Shown: positions 45,834 to 54,478 of the stretch, one piece after another
Position numbering within the stretch: position 1 is the first letter of the stretch
Layout: every line of letters starts with the position of its first letter
NCBI RefSeq assembly: GCF_020991475.1
Contig: NZ_JAJMPA010000002.1
Span: 186,001 to 250,000, forward strand
Origin: Pedobacter sp. MC2016-14
GTDB lineage: Bacteria; Bacteroidota; Bacteroidia; Sphingobacteriales; Sphingobacteriaceae
Direction: 5' to 3'
DNA length: 64,000 bases
Notes under the pieces: generated by a model
What the model was told of the DNA's origin: nothing
Database searches by the model: none
Seen by the model: only the letters and a program-made list of their open reading frames with translations
Made by a program: the position numbers and the translations under genes

Positions 45834-45856
45834 CCGTTCACTTTTAAAAAGTGCAA

Positions 45857-46432
45857 TTATTTTTTAGCTACCAGTTTTACGCTGATTTCAAAATTGTCAT
45901 CAATAGCTTTGTCACCAATGCTGTCAAAGAATGATTTAGAACCATATTTAATGTCATATTTAGTTCTGTCTACAAGGATTTTGCCAGCCAAAGCGGTAGC
46001 AGTACCGTCAGCATTTACAGTTACTGTAGCAGGGAAGCTTACAGGTTTAGTAATACCTTTGATGGTTAAATTTCCTGTTACAACTGCACCAGCTACTTTA
46101 GTAATTACAAAAGTTGAAGTAGGGTATTTAGTTGAACCGAAAAAGTCATCTGCTTTTAAGTGACCTTCTAATTTCTCGCTGCCATCTGCATCTTTGATAG
46201 AAGTCATGTCAATTACAAATGAACCTCCTGTGATGCTTTTGCCATTCACATTTAAAGTTCCTGATTTTAAAGCAATAGTTCCGTTGTGAGAACCTGTAAC
46301 TTTTTTACCTATCCAGGTAATGCTGGATTTTGCAGCGTCAACTGTATATGTAACAGGTTTAACGCCATTTTTGAAGGCCGATAATGCAATTAGTGCTACT
46401 AATGCAAAAACTGAAGTGATTTTTAATTTCAT
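45857..46432 (-). CDS. YceI-family periplasmic protein
   Basis: A 191-residue exported protein, signal peptide to about 'LSAFKNG'. YceI-fold signatures include 'YTVDAAKSSITWIGKKVTG', 'LKSGTLNVNGKSITGGSFVI', 'LKADDFFGSTKYPTSTFVIT' and 'NLTIKGITKPVSFPATVTV'. Family members form a lipocalin-like barrel that binds isoprenoid-type ligands. The gene is monocistronic, with a TAnnTTTG element upstream and a terminator downstream. Confidence 0.93.
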   Translation of the reverse strand: MKLKITSVFALVALIALSAFKNGVKPVTYTVDAAKSSITWIGKKVTGSHNGTIALKSGTLNVNGKSITGGSFVIDMTSIKDADGSEKLEGHLKADDFFGSTKYPTSTFVITKVAGAVVTGNLTIKGITKPVSFPATVTVNADGTATALAGKILVDRTKYDIKYGSKSFFDSIGDKAIDDNFEISVKLVAKK

Positions 46433-46454
46433 TGTTTAATTTATTAAGTTGATA

Positions 46455-46462
46455 CAAAAGTA
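46455..46462 (-). promoter_or_regulatory. -7 element of the YceI promoter
   Basis: On the minus strand this reads TACTTTTG, an exact TAnnTTTG, 22 bases before the start codon at 46432. No good -33 element is seen. Confidence 0.55.
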
Positions 46463-46611
46463 GCTGTAGATTTTGACAGTACCATTGATCTATGTTAATA
46501 ATTTCAATAATATGATTTATTGACCACTAAAAACTATTGCACCATGGTTTTTTTAAAATAAAACAGCACTTTTGCTCCTGATAAACGAGGCATCCCATGT
46601 AAAAAGCATTT

Positions 46612-47985
46612 ATGGAAGATTTGATTGTAGAAGAAGTAGTTGAGCTTATAGCAAGGGAAAACGACGAGGAATTAAAGGTTTACCTTGATGACCTGAATAT
46701 TTCTGATGTAGAACACCTCATCGATGAACTTCCGCAACATGCCGTAAAGTTTATTGATACACTTGCCATCAAAAGGGCGGTTAATGTTTTCAGGATTCTG
46801 GATTTTCCTACTCAGGAAAGGATCATTAAAAAACTTTCTGGGGATAAACTGGCCGAACTCATCAATTTACTTCCTCCAGATGACCGGACTGCATTATTTG
46901 GCGAATTAAAAGGAGATGCGGTAGCCAAACTGATCATTCTGCTTCCTGCAAAAGAACGTGTGGCTGCACTTGCACTGCTTGGCTACAAAGAGGATAGTGT
47001 AGGTAGGTTAATGACACCAGATTACGTTGCCGTTAAAACAGACTGGACGGTGAGCCGCGTACTGGAACACATCAGGCGTTATGGAAAAAATTCAGAAACC
47101 ATTGATGTGATTTATGTGATCGATAAGGAAGGTGTGCTGCTGGACGATATCCGGATCAGGGAAATACTTTTAGCGGATCCGGATTTAAAAATTGGGAGCC
47201 TTACCGATAACAGATCTATTGCATTGAACGTTAATGACCCACAAGAGGAAGCCATTAACGTTTTTAGGATGAACAATAGGGTAGCCCTACCCGTAGTTGA
47301 TGATGCTGATGTATTGCTGGGAATTGTGACCGTGGATGATATTTTGTGGATTGCCAACGAGGAATATACCGAAGATATGCATAAGATAGGGGGTACCCAG
47401 GCACTGGATGAGCCTTACCTTGACATGCCGATCTTTGGACTCTTTAAAAAACGGATTGGCTGGCTGGTGGTTTTGTTTTTAGGAGAAATGCTTACGGCAA
47501 CTGCTATGGCTCATTTTGAGGCGGATATTGCAAAGGCAGTGATTTTAGCGATGTTTGTGCCCCTAATCATTTCCAGTGGTGGTAACAGCGGCTCTCAGGC
47601 CTCTTCGCTAATTATACAAGCTATGGCACTGGGAGAAATAACCATTGGCGATTGGTGGAGAGTAATGCGAAGGGAACTCATCTCAGGATTGATGCTGGGG
47701 CTAGTTCTGGGAACTATTGGTTTTTTAAGGATTTTTACCTGGTCACTTTTTTCAGACATCTACGGTCCGCATTGGATGCTGATTGGCTTTACAGTAGGTG
47801 TAGCATTAGTTGGCGTAGTATTGTGGGGCTCACTGGCAGGTTCTATGTTGCCTTTATTGCTAAAGAAACTTGGTGCAGACCCGGCTACCTCTTCAGCGCC
47901 GTTTGTAGCTACACTGGTAGACGTAACAGGTTTAATTATTTACTTCTCTGTAGCTGTATTGTTCCTTACGGGGGTGCTGCTATAA
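46612..47985 (+). CDS. mgtE: MgtE-type magnesium transporter
   Basis: A 457-residue inner-membrane Mg2+ channel. The N-terminal MgtE_N superhelix (about 15-130) has 'KLAELINLLPPDDRTALFGE'. A CBS pair follows (about 135-255, 'VGRLMTPDYVAVKTDWTVS' and 'RVALPVVDDADVLLGIVTVD'). The membrane domain (about 285-457) carries 'MFVPLIISSGGNSGSQASSL', matching the conserved GGNxGxQ motif, and 'ADPATSSAPFVATLVDVTGL', with the pore-lining acidic residue. Length is normal. It is monocistronic with its own terminator. Confidence 0.95.
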   Translation: MEDLIVEEVVELIARENDEELKVYLDDLNISDVEHLIDELPQHAVKFIDTLAIKRAVNVFRILDFPTQERIIKKLSGDKLAELINLLPPDDRTALFGELKGDAVAKLIILLPAKERVAALALLGYKEDSVGRLMTPDYVAVKTDWTVSRVLEHIRRYGKNSETIDVIYVIDKEGVLLDDIRIREILLADPDLKIGSLTDNRSIALNVNDPQEEAINVFRMNNRVALPVVDDADVLLGIVTVDDILWIANEEYTEDMHKIGGTQALDEPYLDMPIFGLFKKRIGWLVVLFLGEMLTATAMAHFEADIAKAVILAMFVPLIISSGGNSGSQASSLIIQAMALGEITIGDWWRVMRRELISGLMLGLVLGTIGFLRIFTWSLFSDIYGPHWMLIGFTVGVALVGVVLWGSLAGSMLPLLLKKLGADPATSSAPFVATLVDVTGLIIYFSVAVLFLTGVLL

Positions 47986-47987
47986 AA

Positions 47988-48047
47988 AAAGAGGTTACAC
48001 TATTCAGAAACTGGATCATTCCACCCTGAATAGTATAACCTCTTTGT
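47988..48047. terminator. Long convergent intrinsic terminator
   Basis: A 20-bp stem, 47988-48007 with 48026-48045 (GAGGTTACACTATTCAG against CTGAATAGTATAACCTC). The one non-Watson-Crick position is C-A on the plus strand but G-U on the minus strand, so folding favours the minus transcript. It separates mgtE and ychF. Confidence 0.85.
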
Positions 48048-48102
48048 CAGGTAGCATACCTGCAAGATGTACTCTGTTTTTATAAATCAGTTCCTACTAT
48101 AC

Positions 48103-49197
48103 TTACACGTTAAAACGGAAGTGCATGATGTCTCCGTCTTCAACTACATATGTTTTTCCTTCAACACCAAGCTTACCAGCCTCTTTACAAGCATTTTCAG
48201 AACCTAGGGTTACAAAGTCATTGTATTTAATCACCTCAGCACGGATAAATCCTTTTTCGAAGTCTGTATGGATTACTCCGGCTGCCTGAGGAGCGGTAAA
48301 GCCTTTTGTAATGGTCCATGCTCTTACTTCTTGCACACCTGCAGTAAAGTAAGTATATAAGTCCAGTAATCTGTATGCGGCTACAATCAGTTTATTTACA
48401 CCAGATTCGGTTAAACCCAAATCAGCTAAAAATTCCTGACGTTCTTCATAACTTTCCAGTTCAGCAATTTCGGATTCAATTTTAGCAGAAATCACCAATA
48501 CCTCTGCATTATCTTCTTTTACTGCATCTTTTACCAGGTCTACGTAAGCGTTACCGTTGATTACTGAATTTTCATCCACGTTACAAACGTACATTACTGG
48601 TTTCTGCGTAAGTAAGCCAAGATCCTGAATAAAATCAAAATCATCTGCTTCTAACGCTGCAGAACGTACCGATTTGCCACTTTCAAGATGTGTTTTTACC
48701 TGGCTCAAAATGTCAAAGGTTCTTTTGGCATCTTTATCGGTTTTAGCCATCTTTTCTACCTTTTGGATGCGTTTTAAAACGGTGTCCAAATCTTTAAGCT
48801 GCAATTCCGTATCAATGATTTCTTTGTCCCTGATTGGGTCTACAGAACCATCCACGTGAATTACGTTTCCATCATCAAAGCAACGTAAAACATGGATGAT
48901 GGCATTGGTAGCCCTGATATTTCCAAGAAACTGGTTACCTAAACCTTCTCCTTTGGACGCACCTTTAACCAGTCCGGCAATGTCTACAATTTCAATGGTG
49001 TTGGGGACAATACGGTTGGGGTTAACCAACTCCGCTAATTTCGTAATTCTTTCATCAGGTACTGTAATTACACCGATGTTGGGTTCTATCGTGCAGAAAG
49101 GAAAGTTTGCTGCTTGCGCCTTTGCGTTAGATAAACAGTTAAATAAGGTAGATTTTCCAACGTTGGGAAGACCAACTATACCACATTGTAATGCCAT
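48103..49197 (-). CDS. ychF: YchF family translation-associated ATPase
   Basis: A 364-residue Obg-family P-loop protein, binding ATP rather than GTP in characterised members. G1 is 'GLPNVGKSTLFNCLS'; 'DIAGLVKGASKGEGLGNQFL' is G3 and the following loop; 'YVCNVDE' stands in place of the canonical NKxD. A coiled-coil insertion (about 125-200) and a C-terminal TGS domain ('TYFTAGVQEVRAWTITKGFT', 'GDIMHFRFNV') complete the family layout. Length is typical. Confidence 0.96.
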   Translation of the reverse strand: MALQCGIVGLPNVGKSTLFNCLSNAKAQAANFPFCTIEPNIGVITVPDERITKLAELVNPNRIVPNTIEIVDIAGLVKGASKGEGLGNQFLGNIRATNAIIHVLRCFDDGNVIHVDGSVDPIRDKEIIDTELQLKDLDTVLKRIQKVEKMAKTDKDAKRTFDILSQVKTHLESGKSVRSAALEADDFDFIQDLGLLTQKPVMYVCNVDENSVINGNAYVDLVKDAVKEDNAEVLVISAKIESEIAELESYEERQEFLADLGLTESGVNKLIVAAYRLLDLYTYFTAGVQEVRAWTITKGFTAPQAAGVIHTDFEKGFIRAEVIKYNDFVTLGSENACKEAGKLGVEGKTYVVEDGDIMHFRFNV

Positions 49198-49223
49198 GGA
49201 TTGTTTTTTTCTTGATTCGGCCG

Positions 49224-49231
49224 CAAAGATA
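49224..49231 (-). promoter_or_regulatory. -7 element of the ychF promoter
   Basis: On the minus strand this reads TATCTTTG, an exact TAnnTTTG, 26 bases before the start codon. The -33 region is not convincing. Confidence 0.55.
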
Positions 49232-49323
49232 TTAAATTTTTAATAATCGCTGACTGCGAACATTCTGATCCAGACTCTTATATTTACAGCCAAATTAAGC
49301 CTGCGTAAACCGGTACAGCACAT

Positions 49324-49800
49324 ATGGAAGAAGAAATAAAAGACTTTCAGGAAAATCCTGAAGAACAATCAGAAACGCTAATCATTACAGAAGACATCCG
49401 CAGTTATATCTATGATACTGCAAAATGGACGCGCTTTTTAGCGGTTATTGGATTTGTTTTTAGCGCCTTTACGGCAATGTTTGCGTTTAGTGCACCGGGA
49501 ATTTTGTCTACACTTGCTACGGTTGAACCTACAAATCCTTTGCTGCAATTGGGGTCAGAAGCATTGATGTTGATCTTTCTGATTTTTGCATTGCTCTATT
49601 TTTATCCCAGTTTGCTCTTATTTAATTTTGCTTCAGCAGCCAAAAACGCTGTTTTATATGCAGATCAGGAAGGACTAAGTACAGCCATGAATAAGCTGAA
49701 ATCTTTCTTCAAGTTTTGGGGCGTACTCATGATGGTCTTAATCCTTTTTTACCTGTTTGCAATTTTATTGAGCATTGTAGGAGGAGCGGCCTTAAAGTAA
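49324..49800 (+). CDS. DUF5362-like membrane protein
   Basis: A 158-residue protein. After an acidic N-terminus (about 1-35) come three or four hydrophobic segments: 'FLAVIGFVFSAFTAMFAFSA', 'ALMLIFLIFALLYFYPSLLL' and 'VLMMVLILFYLFAILLSIV'. The region 'YDTAKWTRFLAVIGF' matches the DUF5362 start as I recall it. Function unknown. It converges with the SRPBCC gene, with only 3 bases between the two stops. Confidence 0.7.
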   Translation: MEEEIKDFQENPEEQSETLIITEDIRSYIYDTAKWTRFLAVIGFVFSAFTAMFAFSAPGILSTLATVEPTNPLLQLGSEALMLIFLIFALLYFYPSLLLFNFASAAKNAVLYADQEGLSTAMNKLKSFFKFWGVLMMVLILFYLFAILLSIVGGAALK

Positions 49801-49803
49801 TTG

Positions 49804-50502
49804 TTAATTTAACAGAGGACTAGGGTGTTCAATGGTGTGTTTAAAATTGATGATCTCTTTTTTGAGCAATTGTTCCAGCAATGGGTTGATGTATTTGGCC
49901 AATATTATCCCAACACCACCTATCGGCGGATGGTAAGAAAGCACAATTTTTAGTACTGTCCCTAGTCCATCAGTGGTAGGTTCAAATTCAACTTTTCCTA
50001 CATGATGAAAAATGCTGCCGTTAGAGCCACGCCATCCAATTAAACGACCAGGTTCGTCTTTTACAATTTCGGCATTCCATTTTAAGGGTAAAATATGGCT
50101 CAATACAGCTGATTTCCAGCTTGACTGGTGTTCATCAATCATTTTAACTTCCATCAGGTGCTGAATGCCAAGCGGTAAATTGCTTAAATTTCGCCAGTAG
50201 GCATACACTTCGTTAGCCGGTTTATCAATGATAAACTCTCCCCGTACATTTACAGCATGGGGTTTTGTTGCATTGATGCCCAGACGCTCATAAACCAGGC
50301 AGTTTCCGGTAATTCCACGGTATGTTAAATAAGCCCCGTATAAGAATCTTTTTTTAAAAGGGTTGGTAATACTTCTGCTAAGGAGTGCTCCGCCAATGAA
50401 CATAGATGCCAGCCTTTCATTTAGACCAATATTTTGCAAGTCTTGTCTTTCAATAGAAAAATTGCCTGATTTGAGTTTAAAGGGTGCGTGATTTAATTTC
50501 AT
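49804..50502 (-). CDS. SRPBCC-family (START-like) protein with YgaP-like N-terminus
   Basis: A 232-residue protein. The first 90 residues resemble the DUF2892/YgaP-type region ('LASMFIGGALLSRSITNPF', 'GAYLTYRGITGNCLVYERLG'). From about 85 a polyketide-cyclase/START fold follows ('VRGEFIIDKPANEVYAYWRN', 'WNAEIVKDEPGRLIGWRGSN', 'GTVLKIVLSYHPPIGGVG'). Such proteins bind hydrophobic ligands. No partner gene is obvious. Confidence 0.8.
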   Translation of the reverse strand: MKLNHAPFKLKSGNFSIERQDLQNIGLNERLASMFIGGALLSRSITNPFKKRFLYGAYLTYRGITGNCLVYERLGINATKPHAVNVRGEFIIDKPANEVYAYWRNLSNLPLGIQHLMEVKMIDEHQSSWKSAVLSHILPLKWNAEIVKDEPGRLIGWRGSNGSIFHHVGKVEFEPTTDGLGTVLKIVLSYHPPIGGVGIILAKYINPLLEQLLKKEIINFKHTIEHPSPLLN

Positions 50503-50552
50503 AAGATCGGTGTTTTGATGTTTTAAATAAACACCGTTAAAGGCTTTGTGTT

Positions 50553-51290
50553 TTACTCATATTTTATTTGTGTTTCCGGATTGTAGTAAGTAATCCGTTT
50601 TCCCTTACCCAGGGGTTCCTTAACCCATCCTTTAATTTTATCATCACCGGGCTTGTGCTCATAAATTTTAAAGTTTTTTGTCAGTACCTTTGCTTTTTTC
50701 CATTTTAAAAAATCAAAGCTGTAGTTGCGGACTTCTTTAATCAGTTCCTTTAATTTTTCAACAGGAATAGCGCCCACCCTGCTTAATGGATGAATTTTAA
50801 CACGATATAACACTTCATTTTTAATGATATTGCCTGCCCCGGTAAATATGTTTTGATCCAGGATCACATCTGCAGCCAGTGCTTTTGGTTTCGCTTGAAT
50901 TTTTTTTAGTGCGGCTTTTGGATCCCATGCCTCAGCCATGATGTCACTTTTCCAATCGTAAACGTCATCAAGGTCCTCATCTATAATTTTTAATGAGGTG
51001 GTGTAGAAATTTAGCTCTGCATCCTCGAATTGCAGGCTCAACTGTAATTTTGTTTCTTTACGCTGGTTGATTGCATAAGTTCCGAACATCATCAGGTGCA
51101 CCCTGAGGGTAAAGTATTCAAAACAGATCAAAAAGTTCTTGCCATAAGTTTTAATAGCAAGAACTTTTTGTCCAATAATCCGGTCATCATCTATGGTGTT
51201 TGTACCACTGATGCGCAGTACTTTTTTGCCTACCAGGTGCAGGGCATCTACCTCTTCTTTTAATATTACGATAATAGGTCCTTCGGGCAT
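50553..51290 (-). CDS. Fpg/Nei-family DNA glycosylase lacking the zinc finger
   Basis: A 245-residue protein. It starts MPEGP, with Pro2 and Glu3 as the catalytic pair of bifunctional Fpg/Nei glycosylases. The helix-two-turn-helix is visible at about 145-205 ('ALAADVILDQNIFTGAGNII' with 'KNEVLYRVKIHPLSR'). The C-terminus 'KIYEHKPGDDKIKGWVKEP' ... 'RITYYNPETQIKYE' occupies the place of the zinc finger but has no cysteine, so a zincless finger like that of NEIL1 is likely. Shorter than typical Fpg (about 270). Base-excision repair of oxidised bases is the expected role. Confidence 0.8.
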   Translation of the reverse strand: MPEGPIIVILKEEVDALHLVGKKVLRISGTNTIDDDRIIGQKVLAIKTYGKNFLICFEYFTLRVHLMMFGTYAINQRKETKLQLSLQFEDAELNFYTTSLKIIDEDLDDVYDWKSDIMAEAWDPKAALKKIQAKPKALAADVILDQNIFTGAGNIIKNEVLYRVKIHPLSRVGAIPVEKLKELIKEVRNYSFDFLKWKKAKVLTKNFKIYEHKPGDDKIKGWVKEPLGKGKRITYYNPETQIKYE

Positions 51291-51331
51291 AACAATGTTT
51301 ATGAAGTTATGCCAAAAAACCGGCCAGATTT

Positions 51332-54300
51332 TTATGTGAGTCCTGGAACAGGCAAAATTGCTCTTTGTAAATGTTCGGCCTTTTTCCTATAGGCCCAATA
51401 AAACACAATGGGATAAATAAACAGACAAAAGAGGGTATTGGTGATGAGCCCGCCTATCACCACAATGGCCAAGGGTTTAGATGCTTCAGCGCCAATGCCT
51501 GTAGATAATGCAGCAGGCATCAGGCCGATAGCAGCCATTAATGCGGTCATAATTACTGGCCTCATTCTACTGTAAACACCTTCTTTTACCGCATCCGCAA
51601 AGGTCCAGCCCGGCTTGTGTTTCAACTCAGCAATGTTGCTCTTAAACCTTGTGATTAAGATGACACCATTTTGAACGCAGATCCCAAAAAGTGCAATAAA
51701 TCCAATTCCCGCAGAAATGTTAAAGTTAATTCCGGTAACCAAAATAGCCAGTACGCCGCCCACCATCGCAAAAGGTACATTGTTGAGCACCAGTAGGGAA
51801 TCTTTGATATTGCCAAATAATACAAACAGGATAAAGAAGATCAGTAATAAACTAATGGGTACTGCAGTAGACAATTGGCTGGTTGCACGCTGCTGATTTT
51901 CGAAATCACCTGCCCATTCCAGCTTATATGCCTCTGGCAACTTAATTTCCTTTGCCACTTTAGCCTGGGCCTCCGCAATTACACTGCCCATATCACGCCC
52001 TCTAATGGAGAACTTAATAGCACCATAACGCTGGTGTTTGTCGCGGTAAATCATGCTGGGGCCTGTAATCTTTTTAATTGTCGCAATTTCACCCAGTGGT
52101 ACTTTAGCGCCAGATAGGGTAGGGATCCTTAGTTTAGCAATAGAACTTTCATCCTTTCTAAAATCTTCCGGATAACGGATAATCAAATCAAATTTTCTTT
52201 CCCCTTCGTAGATTTCTGTCGCCGCCTTTCCGCCAATAGCCATCTCAATAATTGAGTTCGCATCTTCTGTGCGTACGCCGTACAATGCCATTTTGCTTTG
52301 ACTAAGGTTAATTTGTAACTCAGGTTGCCCCAGGTTTCGCAAGATGCCAAGGTCTTCAATCCCTTCTACCGTTTTTAAAATCTGTTCAATTTTTTCTTCC
52401 TGTTCTTCAATAAACTCAAAGTCATCGCCAAACATTTTTACAACTATAGAGCCTTTTACCCCAGAAACCGCTTCTTCAACATTATCTGAAATGGGCTGAG
52501 AAAAATTTAGACTGATGCCTGGAAACCCTTTCAGTTTTTCCTGCATGCGTTCAATTAGCTGCTCTTTACTTTGTTTCCTTTTCCATTCTTTTCTTGGATA
52601 AATGTCTACATGAAATTCCATGTTGTAAAACCCTGTAGCATCTGTGCCATCATTTGGTCTCCCGGTTTGAGACATCACCTGCTTCACTTCGTCAAAACTC
52701 AGGAAGATTTTCCTCATTTCATTAGAAAGCTTTTTAGTTTCATCCAGAGAAATGCTAAGTGGGCCTGTGGCACGCACATAGATGGAACCTTCATCCAGTG
52801 TAGGTAAAAACTCTGTGCCCATAAACCGATAGCTAAACAGCCCAAGTATAAGGATGACCATGGAAATTCCAAAAGCAAGCTTTCTGAATTTAAAACAACG
52901 TTCATAGAAACGGAGTACGTATTTGCTTAAAAATTCAAGGAAGATGTTGTGTTTTTCCCTTACATCCTTTTTGAGCAAAACACTGGCCATTGCCGGAACA
53001 AGGGTAAAGGTGAGGATTAGTGCCCCTAATAGCGCAAAACTTAAGGTCCATGCCAGCGGAGAGAACATTTTTCCTTCTACCTTTTCAAAAGTAAATATCG
53101 GCAATAGCCCGGTAATGATGATCAGCTTAGCAAAAAAGATTCCCTTGCCGTTTTCCAGACAGGCTTTTTTAATCAGCCCTAGTTTGCTGAGCTTGTTAAA
53201 TTGCTCCATTCCTACTTTTTTCGCTTTGTGGTCAAGCGCAACAAAAATGCCTTCTACCATCACAACGGCTCCGTCTATAATAATTCCAAAGTCAATGGCG
53301 CCCATTGACAAAAGGTTGGCTGACATGCCCTTTAATTTAAGGCAGATAAAAGCAAAAAGTAAAGCGAGTGGAATGATTAAAGAAACAATCAGCGTAGTAC
53401 GCCAGTCGGCCATAAACAAAAATACTATAAGGGTTACAAATATAATCCCCTCCATCATATTACCCATTACAGTATGGGTGGCATAGTTTACCAGGTCTTC
53501 ACGATCGTAAAAAGCATTGATTTTTACATCTCCGGGTAAAATACTGCTGTTAATGACTGCTATTTTTTCTTTTAGCCTGGCAATAACTTCGCTGGGGTTT
53601 TGACCTTTGCGCATCACTACTATGCCTTCAACAACATCAGGATCACGGTCGCGACCTACCTGGCCCAGTCTAGGTAAGGCCGCTTCCGTAACCTCTGCAA
53701 TAGTTTTTACGTATACGGGTGTGCCGTTAACGTTATTAACTATAATGTTTTTAATTTCTTCTTTATTGTTCAGGATCCCAATTCCCCGCACTACATAGGC
53801 TTGTCCGCTTTGCACAATAACATCACCGCCAACATTGATGTTGCTCTTGGATACGGCCTCAAATAGTTCTGTAGCACTCACGCCATATTGTATGGCCTTT
53901 TGTGGATCAACTGTAATCTGATAGGTTTTAACCTCCCCACCAAAGCTCACCACATCAGCAATACCCGGTACAGCCAGCAGCTCGCGCTGTACCACCCAAT
54001 CTTGCAGCGTTTTTAGTTCACGCACAGATTTCTGATCACTGCTTAGCGTGTACCTAAAAATCTCTCCGGTGGGGCCATATGGCGGTTGCACTTCAGGCCT
54101 CAGGCCTTCGGGCAAATCCGCATCTTCAATGTGGTTGTTCACCTGCACCCTGGCAAACTGGTAATCTACATCGTCCTCAAAAGTTACTTTTACAATCGAT
54201 AAACCAAATAGGGAAGATGAACGAATACTAGTCCGCTTCTCGGTAGGGTTCATGGCAATCTCCAGCGGACGGCTTACAAATTTTTCCACTTCCTCGGCGC

Positions 54301-54478
54301 TTCTTCCCGGCCATTGGGTAATGATGGTGATGTTGGTATTGGTTACATCAGGAAAAGCCTCAATTGTAGTGTGTTTAAAACTTAAGTACCCTGCCAGGAT
54401 CATGATAAATGTGGCAAAGAAAATGAAGTATTTGTTTTTTAGCGAGAAGCCAATAATTGTTTTAATAAAGCTGTTCAT
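51332..54478 (-). CDS. CzcA-like heavy-metal RND efflux pump
   Basis: A 1048-residue inner-membrane pump of the HME-RND family. Membrane helix 4 carries 'DFGIIIDGAVVMVEG', with Asp, Asp and Glu spaced as in CzcA-type divalent-metal pumps rather than the CusA pattern. N-terminal 'TNTNITIITQWPGRSAEEVE' and 'NPTEKRTSIRSSSLFGLSIV' are family hallmarks. It overlaps the adaptor stop by one base (TAATG). The preceding genes encode adaptor, TolC and a two-component system, so export of Zn, Co, Cd or Ni is likely; the exact metal is not readable. Confidence 0.92.
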   Translation of the reverse strand: MNSFIKTIIGFSLKNKYFIFFATFIMILAGYLSFKHTTIEAFPDVTNTNITIITQWPGRSAEEVEKFVSRPLEIAMNPTEKRTSIRSSSLFGLSIVKVTFEDDVDYQFARVQVNNHIEDADLPEGLRPEVQPPYGPTGEIFRYTLSSDQKSVRELKTLQDWVVQRELLAVPGIADVVSFGGEVKTYQITVDPQKAIQYGVSATELFEAVSKSNINVGGDVIVQSGQAYVVRGIGILNNKEEIKNIIVNNVNGTPVYVKTIAEVTEAALPRLGQVGRDRDPDVVEGIVVMRKGQNPSEVIARLKEKIAVINSSILPGDVKINAFYDREDLVNYATHTVMGNMMEGIIFVTLIVFLFMADWRTTLIVSLIIPLALLFAFICLKLKGMSANLLSMGAIDFGIIIDGAVVMVEGIFVALDHKAKKVGMEQFNKLSKLGLIKKACLENGKGIFFAKLIIITGLLPIFTFEKVEGKMFSPLAWTLSFALLGALILTFTLVPAMASVLLKKDVREKHNIFLEFLSKYVLRFYERCFKFRKLAFGISMVILILGLFSYRFMGTEFLPTLDEGSIYVRATGPLSISLDETKKLSNEMRKIFLSFDEVKQVMSQTGRPNDGTDATGFYNMEFHVDIYPRKEWKRKQSKEQLIERMQEKLKGFPGISLNFSQPISDNVEEAVSGVKGSIVVKMFGDDFEFIEEQEEKIEQILKTVEGIEDLGILRNLGQPELQINLSQSKMALYGVRTEDANSIIEMAIGGKAATEIYEGERKFDLIIRYPEDFRKDESSIAKLRIPTLSGAKVPLGEIATIKKITGPSMIYRDKHQRYGAIKFSIRGRDMGSVIAEAQAKVAKEIKLPEAYKLEWAGDFENQQRATSQLSTAVPISLLLIFFILFVLFGNIKDSLLVLNNVPFAMVGGVLAILVTGINFNISAGIGFIALFGICVQNGVILITRFKSNIAELKHKPGWTFADAVKEGVYSRMRPVIMTALMAAIGLMPAALSTGIGAEASKPLAIVVIGGLITNTLFCLFIYPIVFYWAYRKKAEHLQRAILPVPGLT

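Larger units (their letters stand above)
45517..45856. other. Gene-free stretch with nested repeats and a terminator
   Basis: No plausible gene. It contains an inverted repeat (GGTAACCGGAAGGTTT at 45609-45624 against 45721-45735), two 22-nt units beginning AGACAGCGAT (45676 and 45698), a loose direct repeat ending in TTGAAGTTTA and TTCAAGTTTA, and, at the end, the YceI terminator. Base usage is similar to the surroundings. Confidence 0.6.
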
